NCBI GenBank assembly: GCA_004376375.1 | Contig: SOJX01000079.1 | Span: forward strand, 62,001 to 126,000 | Source of the DNA: Planctomycetota bacterium | GTDB lineage: Bacteria > Planctomycetota > E44-bin39 | DNA length: 64,000 bases | Reading direction: 5' to 3' | Part shown: positions 26,683-34,509 of the stretch, piece by piece | Position numbering within the stretch: position 1 is the first letter of the stretch | Layout of the letters: every line of letters starts with the position of its first letter | Notes under the pieces: generated by a model | The model's input: the letters and a program-made list of their open reading frames with translations, nothing else | Databases searched by the model: none | Told to the model about the DNA's origin: nothing | Made by a program: the position numbers and the translations under genes

Positions 26683-26711
26683 ATTATAGTGAGTGCCCGA
26701 TTTATTTGCAA
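26683..26711 (-). promoter_or_regulatory. Promoter of the FHA-ATPase gene
   Basis: On the minus strand TTGCAA (26711-26706) and TATAAT (26688-26683) are 17 bases apart, about 34 bases before the start codon. Confidence 0.75.
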
Positions 26712-26836
26712 GACGTTTCTGATAAGAAAGTATCGAGTATTATTAATCCGGAGGGCGGACATTCCTGTCCGCCAATAATGCGCGCTGTTCATTAAAACCG
26801 ACGAACCGGAGAACTGAAGAGCCAACGAACTGATAC

Positions 26837-27781
26837 TCAAGCGTTGACGAAATAGCTTACGCTTTCACGTGTTATGACTTTTATGTGACCAGAAGACTCG
26901 AGTTCTTCCAGGAGTTTTTCAGCTTCCTTTTCCGGAATTCCAAGCCCTCCGGTGATGTCGGCAAGAGTGCACGGGCGGCGCTCGAGCATGGAGAGGAGAG
27001 CGGTTGTTCCTTCTTTCAATCCCGTATCGACCGTCGATTTATCTTCAGGCGCCCGGCCGATGACAACGGCGTCCGGATGAATCCGCATCGCAATCTCCTG
27101 GAGCCGGGTGACGGGAATTGGAACCGCGGATTCCTCCGCCGGCGGGCGGACCGGAGAATTAATTTCGACGATATCGGGTTTGATGCGCCTTACGATCGCG
27201 GCGAGCGCGCTTATCTCCTCATCGCTCACGCCGCCGAGGAGCATTATTTCCAGGTGGTATTTTCCGGTAAACTCGTTTCGAAACGCGATAAGCCCGTCGA
27301 CGGTTTTTTCGAATGAAAGCGAATCATGCGGCCGGTTGATGCGTCGAAACATTTCTTCGTTAGCGGCGTCGAGCGACGGTATTACGAGGTCCGCGCCCGC
27401 GCAGGCCTCGCGCACCTCGGGCATCCACAACAGCGAACCGTTGGTTATTACGGCCACGGGGATTTCAGTCAGCCGCCTGATGCCGCTGATGATTCTCCCG
27501 AGACCGGCGTGGAGCGTCGGCTCCCCCGAGCCCGAGAAGGTTATATAGTCCGGCTCAGAGTTTTCGCGGAGATAGGCATCGATTTCCGCGAGCGCTTTTT
27601 TCGCGTTTGCGTATTCTCTGCGTTCGACGGTTTTGTCGGTGGTGTGTCCGATCTGGCAGTAGATGCAATCAAAGGTGCAGGTCTTCAGCGGTACGAGGTC
27701 GACGCCGAGCGAGCGGCCAAGCCTGCGCGAATAGACGGGACCGAAGACATATGACTTTTTTTCTTTATCAGTCACAGCCAT
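26837..27781 (-). CDS. Radical SAM protein related to wyosine-synthase family (COG0731)
   Basis: A 314-residue radical SAM enzyme. The 4Fe-4S motif CTFDCIYCQ (C-x3-C-x2-C) and the preceding FGPVYSRRLGRSLGVDLVPL are typical of the COG0731 group of uncharacterised bacterial proteins; YITFSGSGEPTLH is the SAM-binding GEP-type motif. The C-terminal 70 residues look like a winged helix (TALLSMLERRPCTLADITGG). I chose the ATG at 27781 because a start 17 codons upstream would overlap the zinc-ribbon gene. It is the last gene of the selD operon. A role in selenium metabolism is only suggested by context. Confidence 0.85.
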   Translation of the reverse strand: MAVTDKEKKSYVFGPVYSRRLGRSLGVDLVPLKTCTFDCIYCQIGHTTDKTVERREYANAKKALAEIDAYLRENSEPDYITFSGSGEPTLHAGLGRIISGIRRLTEIPVAVITNGSLLWMPEVREACAGADLVIPSLDAANEEMFRRINRPHDSLSFEKTVDGLIAFRNEFTGKYHLEIMLLGGVSDEEISALAAIVRRIKPDIVEINSPVRPPAEESAVPIPVTRLQEIAMRIHPDAVVIGRAPEDKSTVDTGLKEGTTALLSMLERRPCTLADITGGLGIPEKEAEKLLEELESSGHIKVITRESVSYFVNA

Positions 27782-27803
27782 GAAACTCACGGCAGGAGTT
27801 CGG

Positions 27804-28010
27804 TCAGCCGACCGAAGTGTTGCGCGATTCACCGCTGCCCTTGCAGAACGCCGGGCCGGGGCTTTTTATGATTATTCCCATTCCGCCGGTGAAGGCCTTG
27901 CGCACCGGTCCGCCGCACTCGGGGCATTTATCCGGGTCCGGCTCGCTGATTGCCTTGAATACCTCAAAGCAGTGGTCGCATGATTCGCATGTATAATCGT
28001 AGGTCGGCAT
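27804..28010 (-). CDS. FmdB-type zinc-ribbon protein
   Basis: A 68-residue protein with two CxxC pairs (YTCESCDHCFE and DKCPECGGPVRKAF), the FmdB family zinc ribbon, whose members are small putative regulatory proteins. GGTGGAG lies before the ATG, which follows the stop of the upstream Cys-rich gene by two bases. It is third in the operon selD, Cys-rich protein, FmdB, radical SAM. Confidence 0.88.
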   Translation of the reverse strand: MPTYDYTCESCDHCFEVFKAISEPDPDKCPECGGPVRKAFTGGMGIIIKSPGPAFCKGSGESRNTSVG

Positions 28011-28012
28011 GG

Positions 28013-28258
28013 TTACTCCACCTTACCGATTCTTCTGCTTTCGGGCGTGTGCCTGAATCGACCGCTTTCGCGGCTCTTATCCTTCCGCGCGTTGTTGACG
28101 ATTTTTTCGACGACGGGGTGCAGGCAGAACGGCACTTCGCTCATCGCCCGGTGGAACTTGATGCAATCGCAGCACGTACCGATACGCGGACAGCCCGGAT
28201 TCAGCGTCACGCACGGGCAGTCCTTCGCAATCTCGTCTTTGAACGGGCAGTCGTACAT
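28013..28258 (-). CDS. Small Cys-rich protein (DUF6485-like)
   Basis: An 81-residue protein with seven Cys in the first 46 residues (MYDCPFKD, KDCPCVTLNPGCPRIGTCCD, CIKFHRAMSEVPFCLHP). The pattern CxCx4-5Cx(2-3)GxCCxCIxxHR and the closing PFCLHP resemble the small DUF6485 proteins, so it probably binds zinc or an Fe-S cluster. It starts four bases after the selD stop. The function is unknown. Confidence 0.75.
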   Translation of the reverse strand: MYDCPFKDEIAKDCPCVTLNPGCPRIGTCCDCIKFHRAMSEVPFCLHPVVEKIVNNARKDKSRESGRFRHTPESRRIGKVE

Positions 28259-28262
28259 GTTA

Positions 28263-29318
28263 TTACGGGTTCACGACAATATGTTTGTCTGTTCTTTCAG
28301 TCAGCTTGCCGATAATCCTCGCATCGGTTATTCCGCGGCCCTGAATATCTTCCAGATACGCTTGCGCATTCTTCTCAGGCAGCGCGACCAGCAGGCCGCC
28401 GGACGTCTGCGCGTCGAAAAGCACGTCCGCGACCGGCACGGGGATCGAGGCGTCAACGTCCACGGATTCCTGGATAAACTGGCGGTTCTTTATCGAGCCG
28501 CCGGGAAGAATTCCCATCTCGCAGAGCTCGACGGCTTCCGGGAAATACAGGATTTTCGATACCTCGATTTCCGCGGTTACGTTGCTCCCGTCGACCATTT
28601 CATACATGTGTCCGAGCAGGCCGAAACCGGTCACGTCCGTGCAGGCGTGGACGCCGTGCTCGAGCATGCGCTCGGACGGGATTTTGTTGAGCTGCTCCAT
28701 CACGTCCGTTATTTTCCGCGCAAGCTCTTTCTTTACAATGTCTTCCGAGCGCATCGCGGTCGTGATGATTCCACTTCCGAGCGGTTTGGTGAGCACGAGC
28801 GCGTCGCCCGGTTTCGCGTCGGCGTTGGTTATGACTTTATCGGGATGCACCCAGCCGAGGACGGCAAGGCCGTAGTTTATCCGCTCGTCGTCCATGGTGT
28901 GGCCGCCGATGCAGACCATTTCGGCTTCCCGCATTTTCTCGGTCGCGCCTTTCAGTATTTCGCTGATTGTCTCCGACGGCACGACCGCCATGGGAAATCC
29001 GAGCAGGTTGAGGCAGGCGAACGGCGTCGCGCCCATGGCATAAACGTCGGAAACGCAGTTCGTGACCGCGATCAGCCCGTAGGTGAACGGGTCGGGCACC
29101 ACGGGCGGAAAAAAGTCGGCGGTGAAGACGAGCGCACGGTCGTCGTCGATCCGGTATACGCCTGCGTCGTCGCACGTATCGACGTCGACGAGCACGTTTT
29201 CATTAACGAGCTTCGGCAGGCCTAGCAATACCTTACGAAGGATTGCCGGATCGAGCTTGCCCGCTCACCCCGCGCACTTGGCGAATTCGAGTATCTTGAC
29301 TTCGTTCGGGTCGAGCAT
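28263..29318 (-). CDS. selD: Selenide, water dikinase, selenocysteine-containing (UGA readthrough)
   Basis: SelD makes selenophosphate from selenide and ATP, the selenium donor for selenocysteine and selenouridine. The gene is longer than a plain reading suggests: from ATG 29318 (AAGGAAA upstream) the frame runs into TGA at 29265-29267 and continues to 28263. The TGA sits in the active-site loop, read as KCAGUAGKLDP, exactly where SelD has catalytic Cys or Sec followed two residues later by an essential Lys. A stem-loop fitting a bacterial SECIS follows at 29225-29246. Downstream are DDAGVYRIDDD, FTADFFPPVV, GHTMDD and the conserved TDVTGFGLLGH. The product has 352 residues, the normal SelD length. 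It leads an operon with a strong promoter at 29360-29388, and the organism must encode selA/selB/selC elsewhere. Confidence 0.95.
29225..29246 (-). promoter_or_regulatory. SECIS-like hairpin of selD
   Basis: On the minus strand GCAAU-CCUU pairs with AAGG-AUUGC around a CGU loop, with one unpaired U on the 3' side. The loop is about 28 nt after the UGA. Position, a G in a tiny loop and a bulged U are the features of bacterial SECIS elements bound by SelB. Confidence 0.75.
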
Positions 29319-29359
29319 GCAGTTTTTCCTTGTTGCGATGAGAGCGTCCCCAAAACTTT

Positions 29360-29388
29360 ATATTACAACTTATTGTGCGGACAGTCAA
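29360..29388 (-). promoter_or_regulatory. Promoter of the selD operon
   Basis: On the minus strand TTGACT (29388-29383) and TAATAT (29365-29360) are 17 bases apart, about 42 bases before the selD start. Confidence 0.7.
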
Positions 29389-29432
29389 GGGGCTTATAAG
29401 TGCTGGGGTGCTGGCGTGCTGGTGTGCTGGCG

Positions 29433-29456
29433 TTAGCGGCCGCGCTTGCGCGGCGC
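29433..29456. repeat. GC-rich REP-like palindrome
   Basis: TTAGCGGCCGCGCTTGCGCG folds as GCCGCG-CTTG-CGCGGC. Related copies are at 39076-39103, 44628-44650 and twice at 52111-52172. This copy provides the end of the ankyrin gene. Confidence 0.7.
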
Positions 29457-30374
29457 TGATTCCCTTATTTCTTTCCCCGTCTTCCCGCCGTGCGCGCGGA
29501 GAAGGGATTTCATATTAATATTTGTCGCAAATTCCAGCGGCGTTCCACAAATATTCGTGCCGTCATCTGGGATACCTACATCCTTTATAGGCATTTTACC
29601 CTTGTTCCGCGCGTTCACATCCGCACCTTTTTCAATCAGGAGTTTAGCGGATTCCATGTGCCCAAGCAGCGCAGCGAAATGAAGTGGCGTCCGGCCCCAG
29701 TTATCATGCACATTCACATCAGCCCCCTCTTTAACCAAGTGCCTGGCAATGTCTGTATGGCCTTTTATCATTGCGCAATGTAGAGGTTGGTAGCCTCTTC
29801 TGCCTTTTGCGTTTACGTCTGCGCCGCGTTTGATAAGAATGTTTACGATATTACCAAGCCCGTTTTTTGCCGCCAGGTGTAAAGGTGAATAATCGTGCAC
29901 GCTGTCTTTGGCATTTACATAAGCGCCATTCTCAATCAGCTCCCTGACAATCTCTTTATTCTTACAGAGTATCGCCAGCATTAGTAGGGTAAATTGCCGA
30001 CCACCATTCTCATTAACGTCTGCACCGCTGCTGATCAGGAGTCTGGCGGCTGATCGATAGTCATTCCTGATTGCCCAATACAGAGGACTACCTTTAGCTA
30101 TATTCTCACCCGGTTTATTATTTCTACGCCAGTGCTTTGCAAGGAATTCAATCTCTTTTTCACTTACCTCAAGTTTATCCTGTAGAACTTTTTTCCCGCT
30201 CTGGCCCATTCCCAGCAGCACATCAACGGCCGATACCTGCTCCTTTGGATTATCCGAGTGCAGCTTGCTGCCATAATACCGTATCTTCACCGGTGTCCAT
30301 GCAAGGCAGGTTGCGATCACCGCTGCGAAAAGCAGGATTATGAAGATGGTGAGTTTGAAGGGAAGAGATTTCAT
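29433..30374 (-). CDS. Membrane-anchored ankyrin-repeat protein
   Basis: A 313-residue protein with an N-terminal membrane anchor (4-24, LPFKLTIFIILLFAAVIATC) and at least five ankyrin repeats (about 85-295; GSPLYWAIRNDYRSAARLLI, YSPLHLAAKNGLGNIVNILI, RTPLHFAALLGHMESAKLLI). The anchor is nearly the same as those of the HEAT proteins at 30371-32056 and 55903-57603, so one N-terminal module carries two different solenoid types. The start overlaps the upstream HEAT gene stop by four bases. The last codons (SAPRKRGR and the stop) lie within a GC-rich palindromic repeat. It probably binds partner proteins outside the cytoplasmic membrane. Confidence 0.88.
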   Translation of the reverse strand: MKSLPFKLTIFIILLFAAVIATCLAWTPVKIRYYGSKLHSDNPKEQVSAVDVLLGMGQSGKKVLQDKLEVSEKEIEFLAKHWRRNNKPGENIAKGSPLYWAIRNDYRSAARLLISSGADVNENGGRQFTLLMLAILCKNKEIVRELIENGAYVNAKDSVHDYSPLHLAAKNGLGNIVNILIKRGADVNAKGRRGYQPLHCAMIKGHTDIARHLVKEGADVNVHDNWGRTPLHFAALLGHMESAKLLIEKGADVNARNKGKMPIKDVGIPDDGTNICGTPLEFATNINMKSLLRAHGGKTGKEIRESAPRKRGR

Positions 30375-32056
30375 TTCTTATTCTCTGTATTCTCGGGCTT
30401 CAGATAGTATTTCCGTTTATCCGCGTTCCACGCAATTCGGCGGCTGTGCGTTTCGAACCATTTTTTTACGGCTTTCGCCTGTTTTTTACGCGTTCTGTAT
30501 TTTGCCTTGAAGTCATATTCGGGGAAATTTTCCGGCATACGGGAAAACACGTCCCTGTAGAACACCAGGCATATGGTTGATTCATGCGGCAGTTCATACA
30601 GGATCGCTTTTAGGTTTTCGACTTTGCCCCACCTTGCGAGTGCGAGGTGCCGGAATTGCCAGCTGCTGGTGCAGTAGAGAAAGTCGCTGGATGTACCTCC
30701 CACAAGTACAAGTGGGCCCTGCGCAAATGAAAGTGGTTCCCCAAAAGGAGGGTCCACGCCGTCGGGACTTTTCTCCCAGATCGTTACGGTTGTAAGCTCG
30801 CTGATGGCCGCCATCGAGTGGATTTCATTACTGCTGTTCGCAGCCGTTTCCTTTATTGCCGGAGAATCGATGGCTGCAAGCGCGATTACGGCCCATCCGT
30901 TTACCGTCGGCCTGCAGTGTTTTTCCTTGAGTGTTTTCATCAGGTCGCGCTCGGCCCTGATATCGCCAAGCGCGCCGAGCGCCATTATTACGCCTCTATG
31001 TTTCCAGTAGCCGTCTGTATCGTGAATTATCTTGAGCAGCGGTTCAACCGCCCGCCGGTCTCCCAGCTTTCCCAGCGCAATCGCCGCCGCTCCGTCACTA
31101 TTGCCATATTTTTCTCTCAAATTTTTTATCAGAGGCTCTATTGCCCGCGGGTCGCCGATTTCACCGAGAGCTTCAGCGGCTACCCTTTGCCTGTCTGAGC
31201 CGGAGCTGTTCTGAAGCGCGTTTATGAGCGGCTCGACCGCTCGCATGTCGCCGATAAAACCGAGGGCGTAGGCGGATTGCGAAAACACGAAGTTCTCGGG
31301 ATCATTTACAAAAGCATTTATCAGCGGTTTCACCGCACGCTCGTCGCAGATTCCGCCAAGTGCCCCGGCTGCCAGGCCGCGTACACCGGTGTCGGAATCG
31401 TTTTCAAGCGCTTCTATCAGCGGTTCCATAGCGCGGATATCCCTTGTTCTGCCGAGTGCTCTGGTGACATTACATCGTGCTCTGGAGTCGGGTTCGTTTT
31501 TGAGCGCACTTTTCAGCACCCGGACGGCGTGCTCGTCGCCGATCAGGCCGAGTTCGTTTGCGACGCGCCAGCGCAGGTTGGCATCTGTCGAATTGCCGAG
31601 CAGGTAAATACATATATTTCTTTTCGCGGCCTTCTGTTTTGAAAAATACTTCCACCTCATTTCAGGTCCCATGCCTTCTCTGTAGGCCGGAATCGCGCGA
31701 CAGGCGACGACGGATGCAGCGTCCGTCAGCTTCGAGGGATTACCTTTCAGGATTGACTCAAGCTCGGGCAGCGCTTTCTCCCATAAATCGCCTTCCATCC
31801 TGTCCAGTGCAAGACATGCCCAATGCGTCAGCTTCTCATCGTACGATATCAGCCACCGGCGCACGTAAGGAATTGCTTTTAAACCTTCTGCGGCGACTTT
31901 CTTTACGGCGTTTGCGCGGACCGTCTTATCGTCGGAGCGCAGATGCGATCTGTAGCGCATATATCTCACCGGTGTCCAGAGCATGCAGGTCGCGATTACC
32001 GCCGCGAAGAGCAGGACGATGAAGATGGTGAGTTTGAGGGGGAGGCTGAGTTTCAT
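30371..32056 (-). CDS. Membrane-anchored HEAT-repeat protein
   Basis: A 561-residue protein with an N-terminal anchor (5-27, LPLKLTIFIVLLFAAVIATC) and PBS-lyase/HEAT repeats (about 45-400) with the repeated pattern LGxIGDxRAVxPLIxAL (GDMRAVEPLINALQNSS, LGKLGDRRAVEPLLKII). After a non-repeat domain the C-terminus has RMPENFPEYDFKAKYRTRKK and AWNADKRKYYLKPE, closely matched in the HEAT protein at 55903-57603. Such repeats form protein-binding solenoids; no enzyme motif is seen. It is followed by the ankyrin gene with a four-base overlap. Confidence 0.87.
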   Translation of the reverse strand: MKLSLPLKLTIFIVLLFAAVIATCMLWTPVRYMRYRSHLRSDDKTVRANAVKKVAAEGLKAIPYVRRWLISYDEKLTHWACLALDRMEGDLWEKALPELESILKGNPSKLTDAASVVACRAIPAYREGMGPEMRWKYFSKQKAAKRNICIYLLGNSTDANLRWRVANELGLIGDEHAVRVLKSALKNEPDSRARCNVTRALGRTRDIRAMEPLIEALENDSDTGVRGLAAGALGGICDERAVKPLINAFVNDPENFVFSQSAYALGFIGDMRAVEPLINALQNSSGSDRQRVAAEALGEIGDPRAIEPLIKNLREKYGNSDGAAAIALGKLGDRRAVEPLLKIIHDTDGYWKHRGVIMALGALGDIRAERDLMKTLKEKHCRPTVNGWAVIALAAIDSPAIKETAANSSNEIHSMAAISELTTVTIWEKSPDGVDPPFGEPLSFAQGPLVLVGGTSSDFLYCTSSWQFRHLALARWGKVENLKAILYELPHESTICLVFYRDVFSRMPENFPEYDFKAKYRTRKKQAKAVKKWFETHSRRIAWNADKRKYYLKPENTENKK

Positions 32057-32113
32057 AAAACCGTTTTGATTCGGCTTAAACTTTTTACTTACAACTTAAA
32101 ACTTATAACTTTA

Positions 32114-32341
32114 TTATTTCTCATCCATCAGCCGCATATAGGCGACTTCCTCGATGCGGAAGGAGATGCCGCTGACGTTGATGAAACCGCGGGTCATGTC
32201 CTTGTGCATTACCATGCGGACGATTTTCTGGAACGCTTTTTCTCTCGTCTTGGCCTTGTCTTCTTCCTTGGCGGGCGTGGCGTCGAACTCGACGACCTGG
32301 TCGTGGCCGTTTTTGAAGCCAAGCAGCACATGTATTTTCAT
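32114..32341 (-). CDS. Small protein of unknown function
   Basis: I do not recognise this soluble 75-residue protein (MKIHVLLGFKNGHDQVVEFD at the start). Three beta-like strands surround a charged helix (KEEDKAKTREKAFQKIVRMV), and it resembles single-domain proteins that bind small ligands or RNA only in a general way. The start at 32341 is chosen because the region upstream overlaps the promoter zone of the divergent M24 gene; the ribosome site is weak. Confidence 0.6.
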   Translation of the reverse strand: MKIHVLLGFKNGHDQVVEFDATPAKEEDKAKTREKAFQKIVRMVMHKDMTRGFINVSGISFRIEEVAYMRLMDEK

Positions 32342-32484
32342 GGCAGACCCCGTTTCATCGGCAGGTAAGGTTATCGATATTGTACAGCCCAAATAACAGA
32401 ATTCAACCGGAAAGCGTTTTGCGTCGGGGTACCACCTGTAATATAATACCGGCGATTGCAATCGAGGCCGCGGAGGAGAAAACC

Positions 32485-33660
32485 ATGCGTAATCTTGACA
32501 GCGCCCGAAAATACATGCTGGAAAACGGAATCGACTGCTGGCTGGTCTACGACTTCCGCGGCAGCAATCCCGTCCTCGCGCAACTGCTTGAGGCCGGCGT
32601 CGCCACCTCGCGCAGAAGCTTTCTTGTCATACCCGCGAAGGGCGAGCCGGTGATACTCACGCACGTTATTGAGAGCACGTCGTATCCCGACATGCCGGTC
32701 GAGATTGAATATTACGTGAGCTGGGAAGAGCTGAAAGAAAAGCTCGGCGAAAAGCTCAAAGGCTGTAAGAAAGTTGCGATGGAATACTTCCCCGAGGGGA
32801 TGATCCCCACGATGTCCATCGTCGACGGCGGTACGCTCGAGCTCGTCAGGTCGCTCGGGGTCGAGGTCGTTACATCGGCTGACCTTTTCCAGCTCGCCGC
32901 GGCCACCTGGGACGAGACCGGCCTGAAGTCGCATCTCTCCGCGGCGGACATTGTGACAAAGGTTATCGGGCGCGCTTTCAGTTTTATTGGAGAAACCCTT
33001 CGGGAAGGAAAGAATCTGACAGAATACGATGTGCAGATGTTTATCCGGGACAGGCTGGTTAACCGGGGTTTCGAGCCTCCCGGCCATCCGATCGTCGCCG
33101 TGAACGAAAACAGCGGCAACCCGCATTACTTCCCCACTGAGGAGAAGCACTCGCCCATCACCGCCGGCGACTGGGTCCTTATCGACATGTGGGGGAGGCT
33201 TAAAGGAGAGCAGACCATCGCGGCGGACATAACGTGGGTCGGCTACGCCGGCAAGGATATCCCGCAGAAGATGCAGGAAATCTTTGATATAGTCGTCGAC
33301 GCCCGCAACCTCGTGGTGGAGCGGCTGAAACAGGCCTGGTCATCCGGCGAGAAACTCAAGGGCTATATGCTTGACGACGTCGCGCGGGAGAGGATCCGCG
33401 GGGCCGGTTACGGCGAATATTTTACCCACCGCACGGGCCACAACATCGGGCCGGGAGATTTTTCGCACGGGCTCGGCGTGAACCTGGATAATCTCGAAAC
33501 CCACGATGCGCGGGAGATATTGCCGGACATCGGTTTTTCCGTCGAGCCCGGAATATATCTGCCCGAGTTCGGCGTCCGCTCGGAAATCGACGTATTCATG
33601 TCCCCCGACGGCCCCCTCGTCACAACCTCCCCGCAGAAAGAGATCATTAAAATATTGTAG
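32485..33660 (+). CDS. M24-family metallopeptidase (Xaa-Pro aminopeptidase-like)
   Basis: A 391-residue pita-bread-fold protein. Residues 1-150 are a creatinase-type N-terminal domain (WLVYDFRGSNPVLAQLL). Residues 170-390 are the M24 domain with GDWVLIDMWGR and DITWVGY (metal Asp residues), FTHRTGHNIG (metal His), and GFSVEPGIYLPEFGVRSEID (metal Glu residues). It should cleave N-terminal residues before proline or a related bond. In the first metal segment the typical VxxDxG appears as VLIDMWG, a known variant. GGAGGAG precedes the ATG at 32485. Confidence 0.88.
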   Translation: MRNLDSARKYMLENGIDCWLVYDFRGSNPVLAQLLEAGVATSRRSFLVIPAKGEPVILTHVIESTSYPDMPVEIEYYVSWEELKEKLGEKLKGCKKVAMEYFPEGMIPTMSIVDGGTLELVRSLGVEVVTSADLFQLAAATWDETGLKSHLSAADIVTKVIGRAFSFIGETLREGKNLTEYDVQMFIRDRLVNRGFEPPGHPIVAVNENSGNPHYFPTEEKHSPITAGDWVLIDMWGRLKGEQTIAADITWVGYAGKDIPQKMQEIFDIVVDARNLVVERLKQAWSSGEKLKGYMLDDVARERIRGAGYGEYFTHRTGHNIGPGDFSHGLGVNLDNLETHDAREILPDIGFSVEPGIYLPEFGVRSEIDVFMSPDGPLVTTSPQKEIIKIL

Positions 33661-33746
33661 GAGCCTGGTACGCCAGGCTCGAATTGCAGGTGCGCAACGC
33701 GCTGCGCCCGATACGGGAACATGCATAGGTTTTACGAAGTAAAACC
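33661..33746. repeat. Two perfect hairpins after the M24 peptidase gene
   Basis: GAGCCTGG-TACG-CCAGGCTC at 33661-33680 directly follows the stop codon, and GGTTTTAC-gaa-GTAAAACC lies at 33728-33746. Neither has a T run on the plus strand. They may act as transcript-end or stability hairpins. Confidence 0.6.
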
Positions 33747-33800
33747 GGCGCGTGTCCCCGGAAATTAATGGATTATGCAATCCCGGGAGATTTGTTTTGA

Positions 33801-33830
33801 TTGGCATATCATCATAAATGTCGGTATAAT
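33801..33830 (+). promoter_or_regulatory. Promoter of the JAMM gene, implying a leaderless transcript
   Basis: TTGGCA (33801-33806) and TATAAT (33825-33830) are 18 bases apart. The ATG at 33839 is only eight bases beyond the -10 box and no ribosome-binding sequence precedes it, so the message may start at or next to the AUG. Confidence 0.6.
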
Positions 33831-33838
33831 TCCCACGC

Positions 33839-34414
33839 ATGGCGAAAAAGAAGAAACGAAAAACACGCGTCTTTAAAATACCGCGCCTGATTCAGCTGGA
33901 CGGTGCTGCATTTCTCGCCCTTATTACTGCGGCCGCGGAGGTTTACAAGAAAGAATGCTATGGTTTTCTGGTCGGTTTCAGGCGAAAAGCACGGATTCGT
34001 ATCAAGGCCGCGATAGCCGTCCAGACGGCTGAACGGCATTTCCGAGAAGTTCAGATCCCCTGGGACCGCTACCGCAGCATCCAGCGTATTATGAAAGATC
34101 TGCCCCGCCGCCAGGTCGTCGGCGAATTCCACAGCCATCCGTCATGGGGAACACTCCGCGGGGTAACAAAGCTTTCGCGATGGGACCTGGTTGACAATGA
34201 GGTCGGCAGCGTTCAGATCGTGATTGCCGTGAATGACCGCCGCCGGAAGGCGCCGTGGCGTATTACAAAAAAAGGTATGATTACCGGCATCCTGGGAAAC
34301 GTGCATCTGCAACTGAAGGGATATTACATCGTAGCCACGCCTGAAGGCAAAAAAAAGGGTGTGCCGGTAAAACTGACGTGCGACCTTCTCAAGCCTCGCA
34401 GTACTAAAAGCTGA
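33839..34414 (+). CDS. JAMM/MPN-domain metalloprotease-like protein
   Basis: A 191-residue protein of the JAB1/MPN/Mov34 fold. The zinc-peptidase residues are present: Glu39 (KKECYGFLVG), His98 and His100 (GEFHSHPSWG), and Ser113/Asp116 (KLSRWDLVD). The spacing between the second His and Ser is longer than the usual seven residues. Bacterial JAMM proteins remove ubiquitin-like or sulfur-carrier proteins or cleave linear peptides, but no such carrier or E1-like gene is adjacent. The N-terminus is strongly basic (MAKKKKRKTR). It is a stand-alone gene with a likely leaderless promoter. Confidence 0.85.
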   Translation: MAKKKKRKTRVFKIPRLIQLDGAAFLALITAAAEVYKKECYGFLVGFRRKARIRIKAAIAVQTAERHFREVQIPWDRYRSIQRIMKDLPRRQVVGEFHSHPSWGTLRGVTKLSRWDLVDNEVGSVQIVIAVNDRRRKAPWRITKKGMITGILGNVHLQLKGYYIVATPEGKKKGVPVKLTCDLLKPRSTKS

Positions 34415-34509
34415 TTGATCATTATATGACTTTACCTGTTGTGAGTATTCAGGTATATAAGATTAATGCCCGCCAATAATGATTTCGGTATTTTCCAACT
34501 GGAGGAATT

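Noticed and set aside
29265..29267. Nonsense mutation making selD a pseudogene
   Set aside because: The TGA sits precisely at the catalytic Cys/Sec position, the frame continues with full SelD conservation, and a SECIS-like hairpin follows.
32371..33150. Antisense frame opposite the M24 peptidase
   Set aside because: The plus-strand product has all M24 metal ligands; the opposite frame shows no family features.
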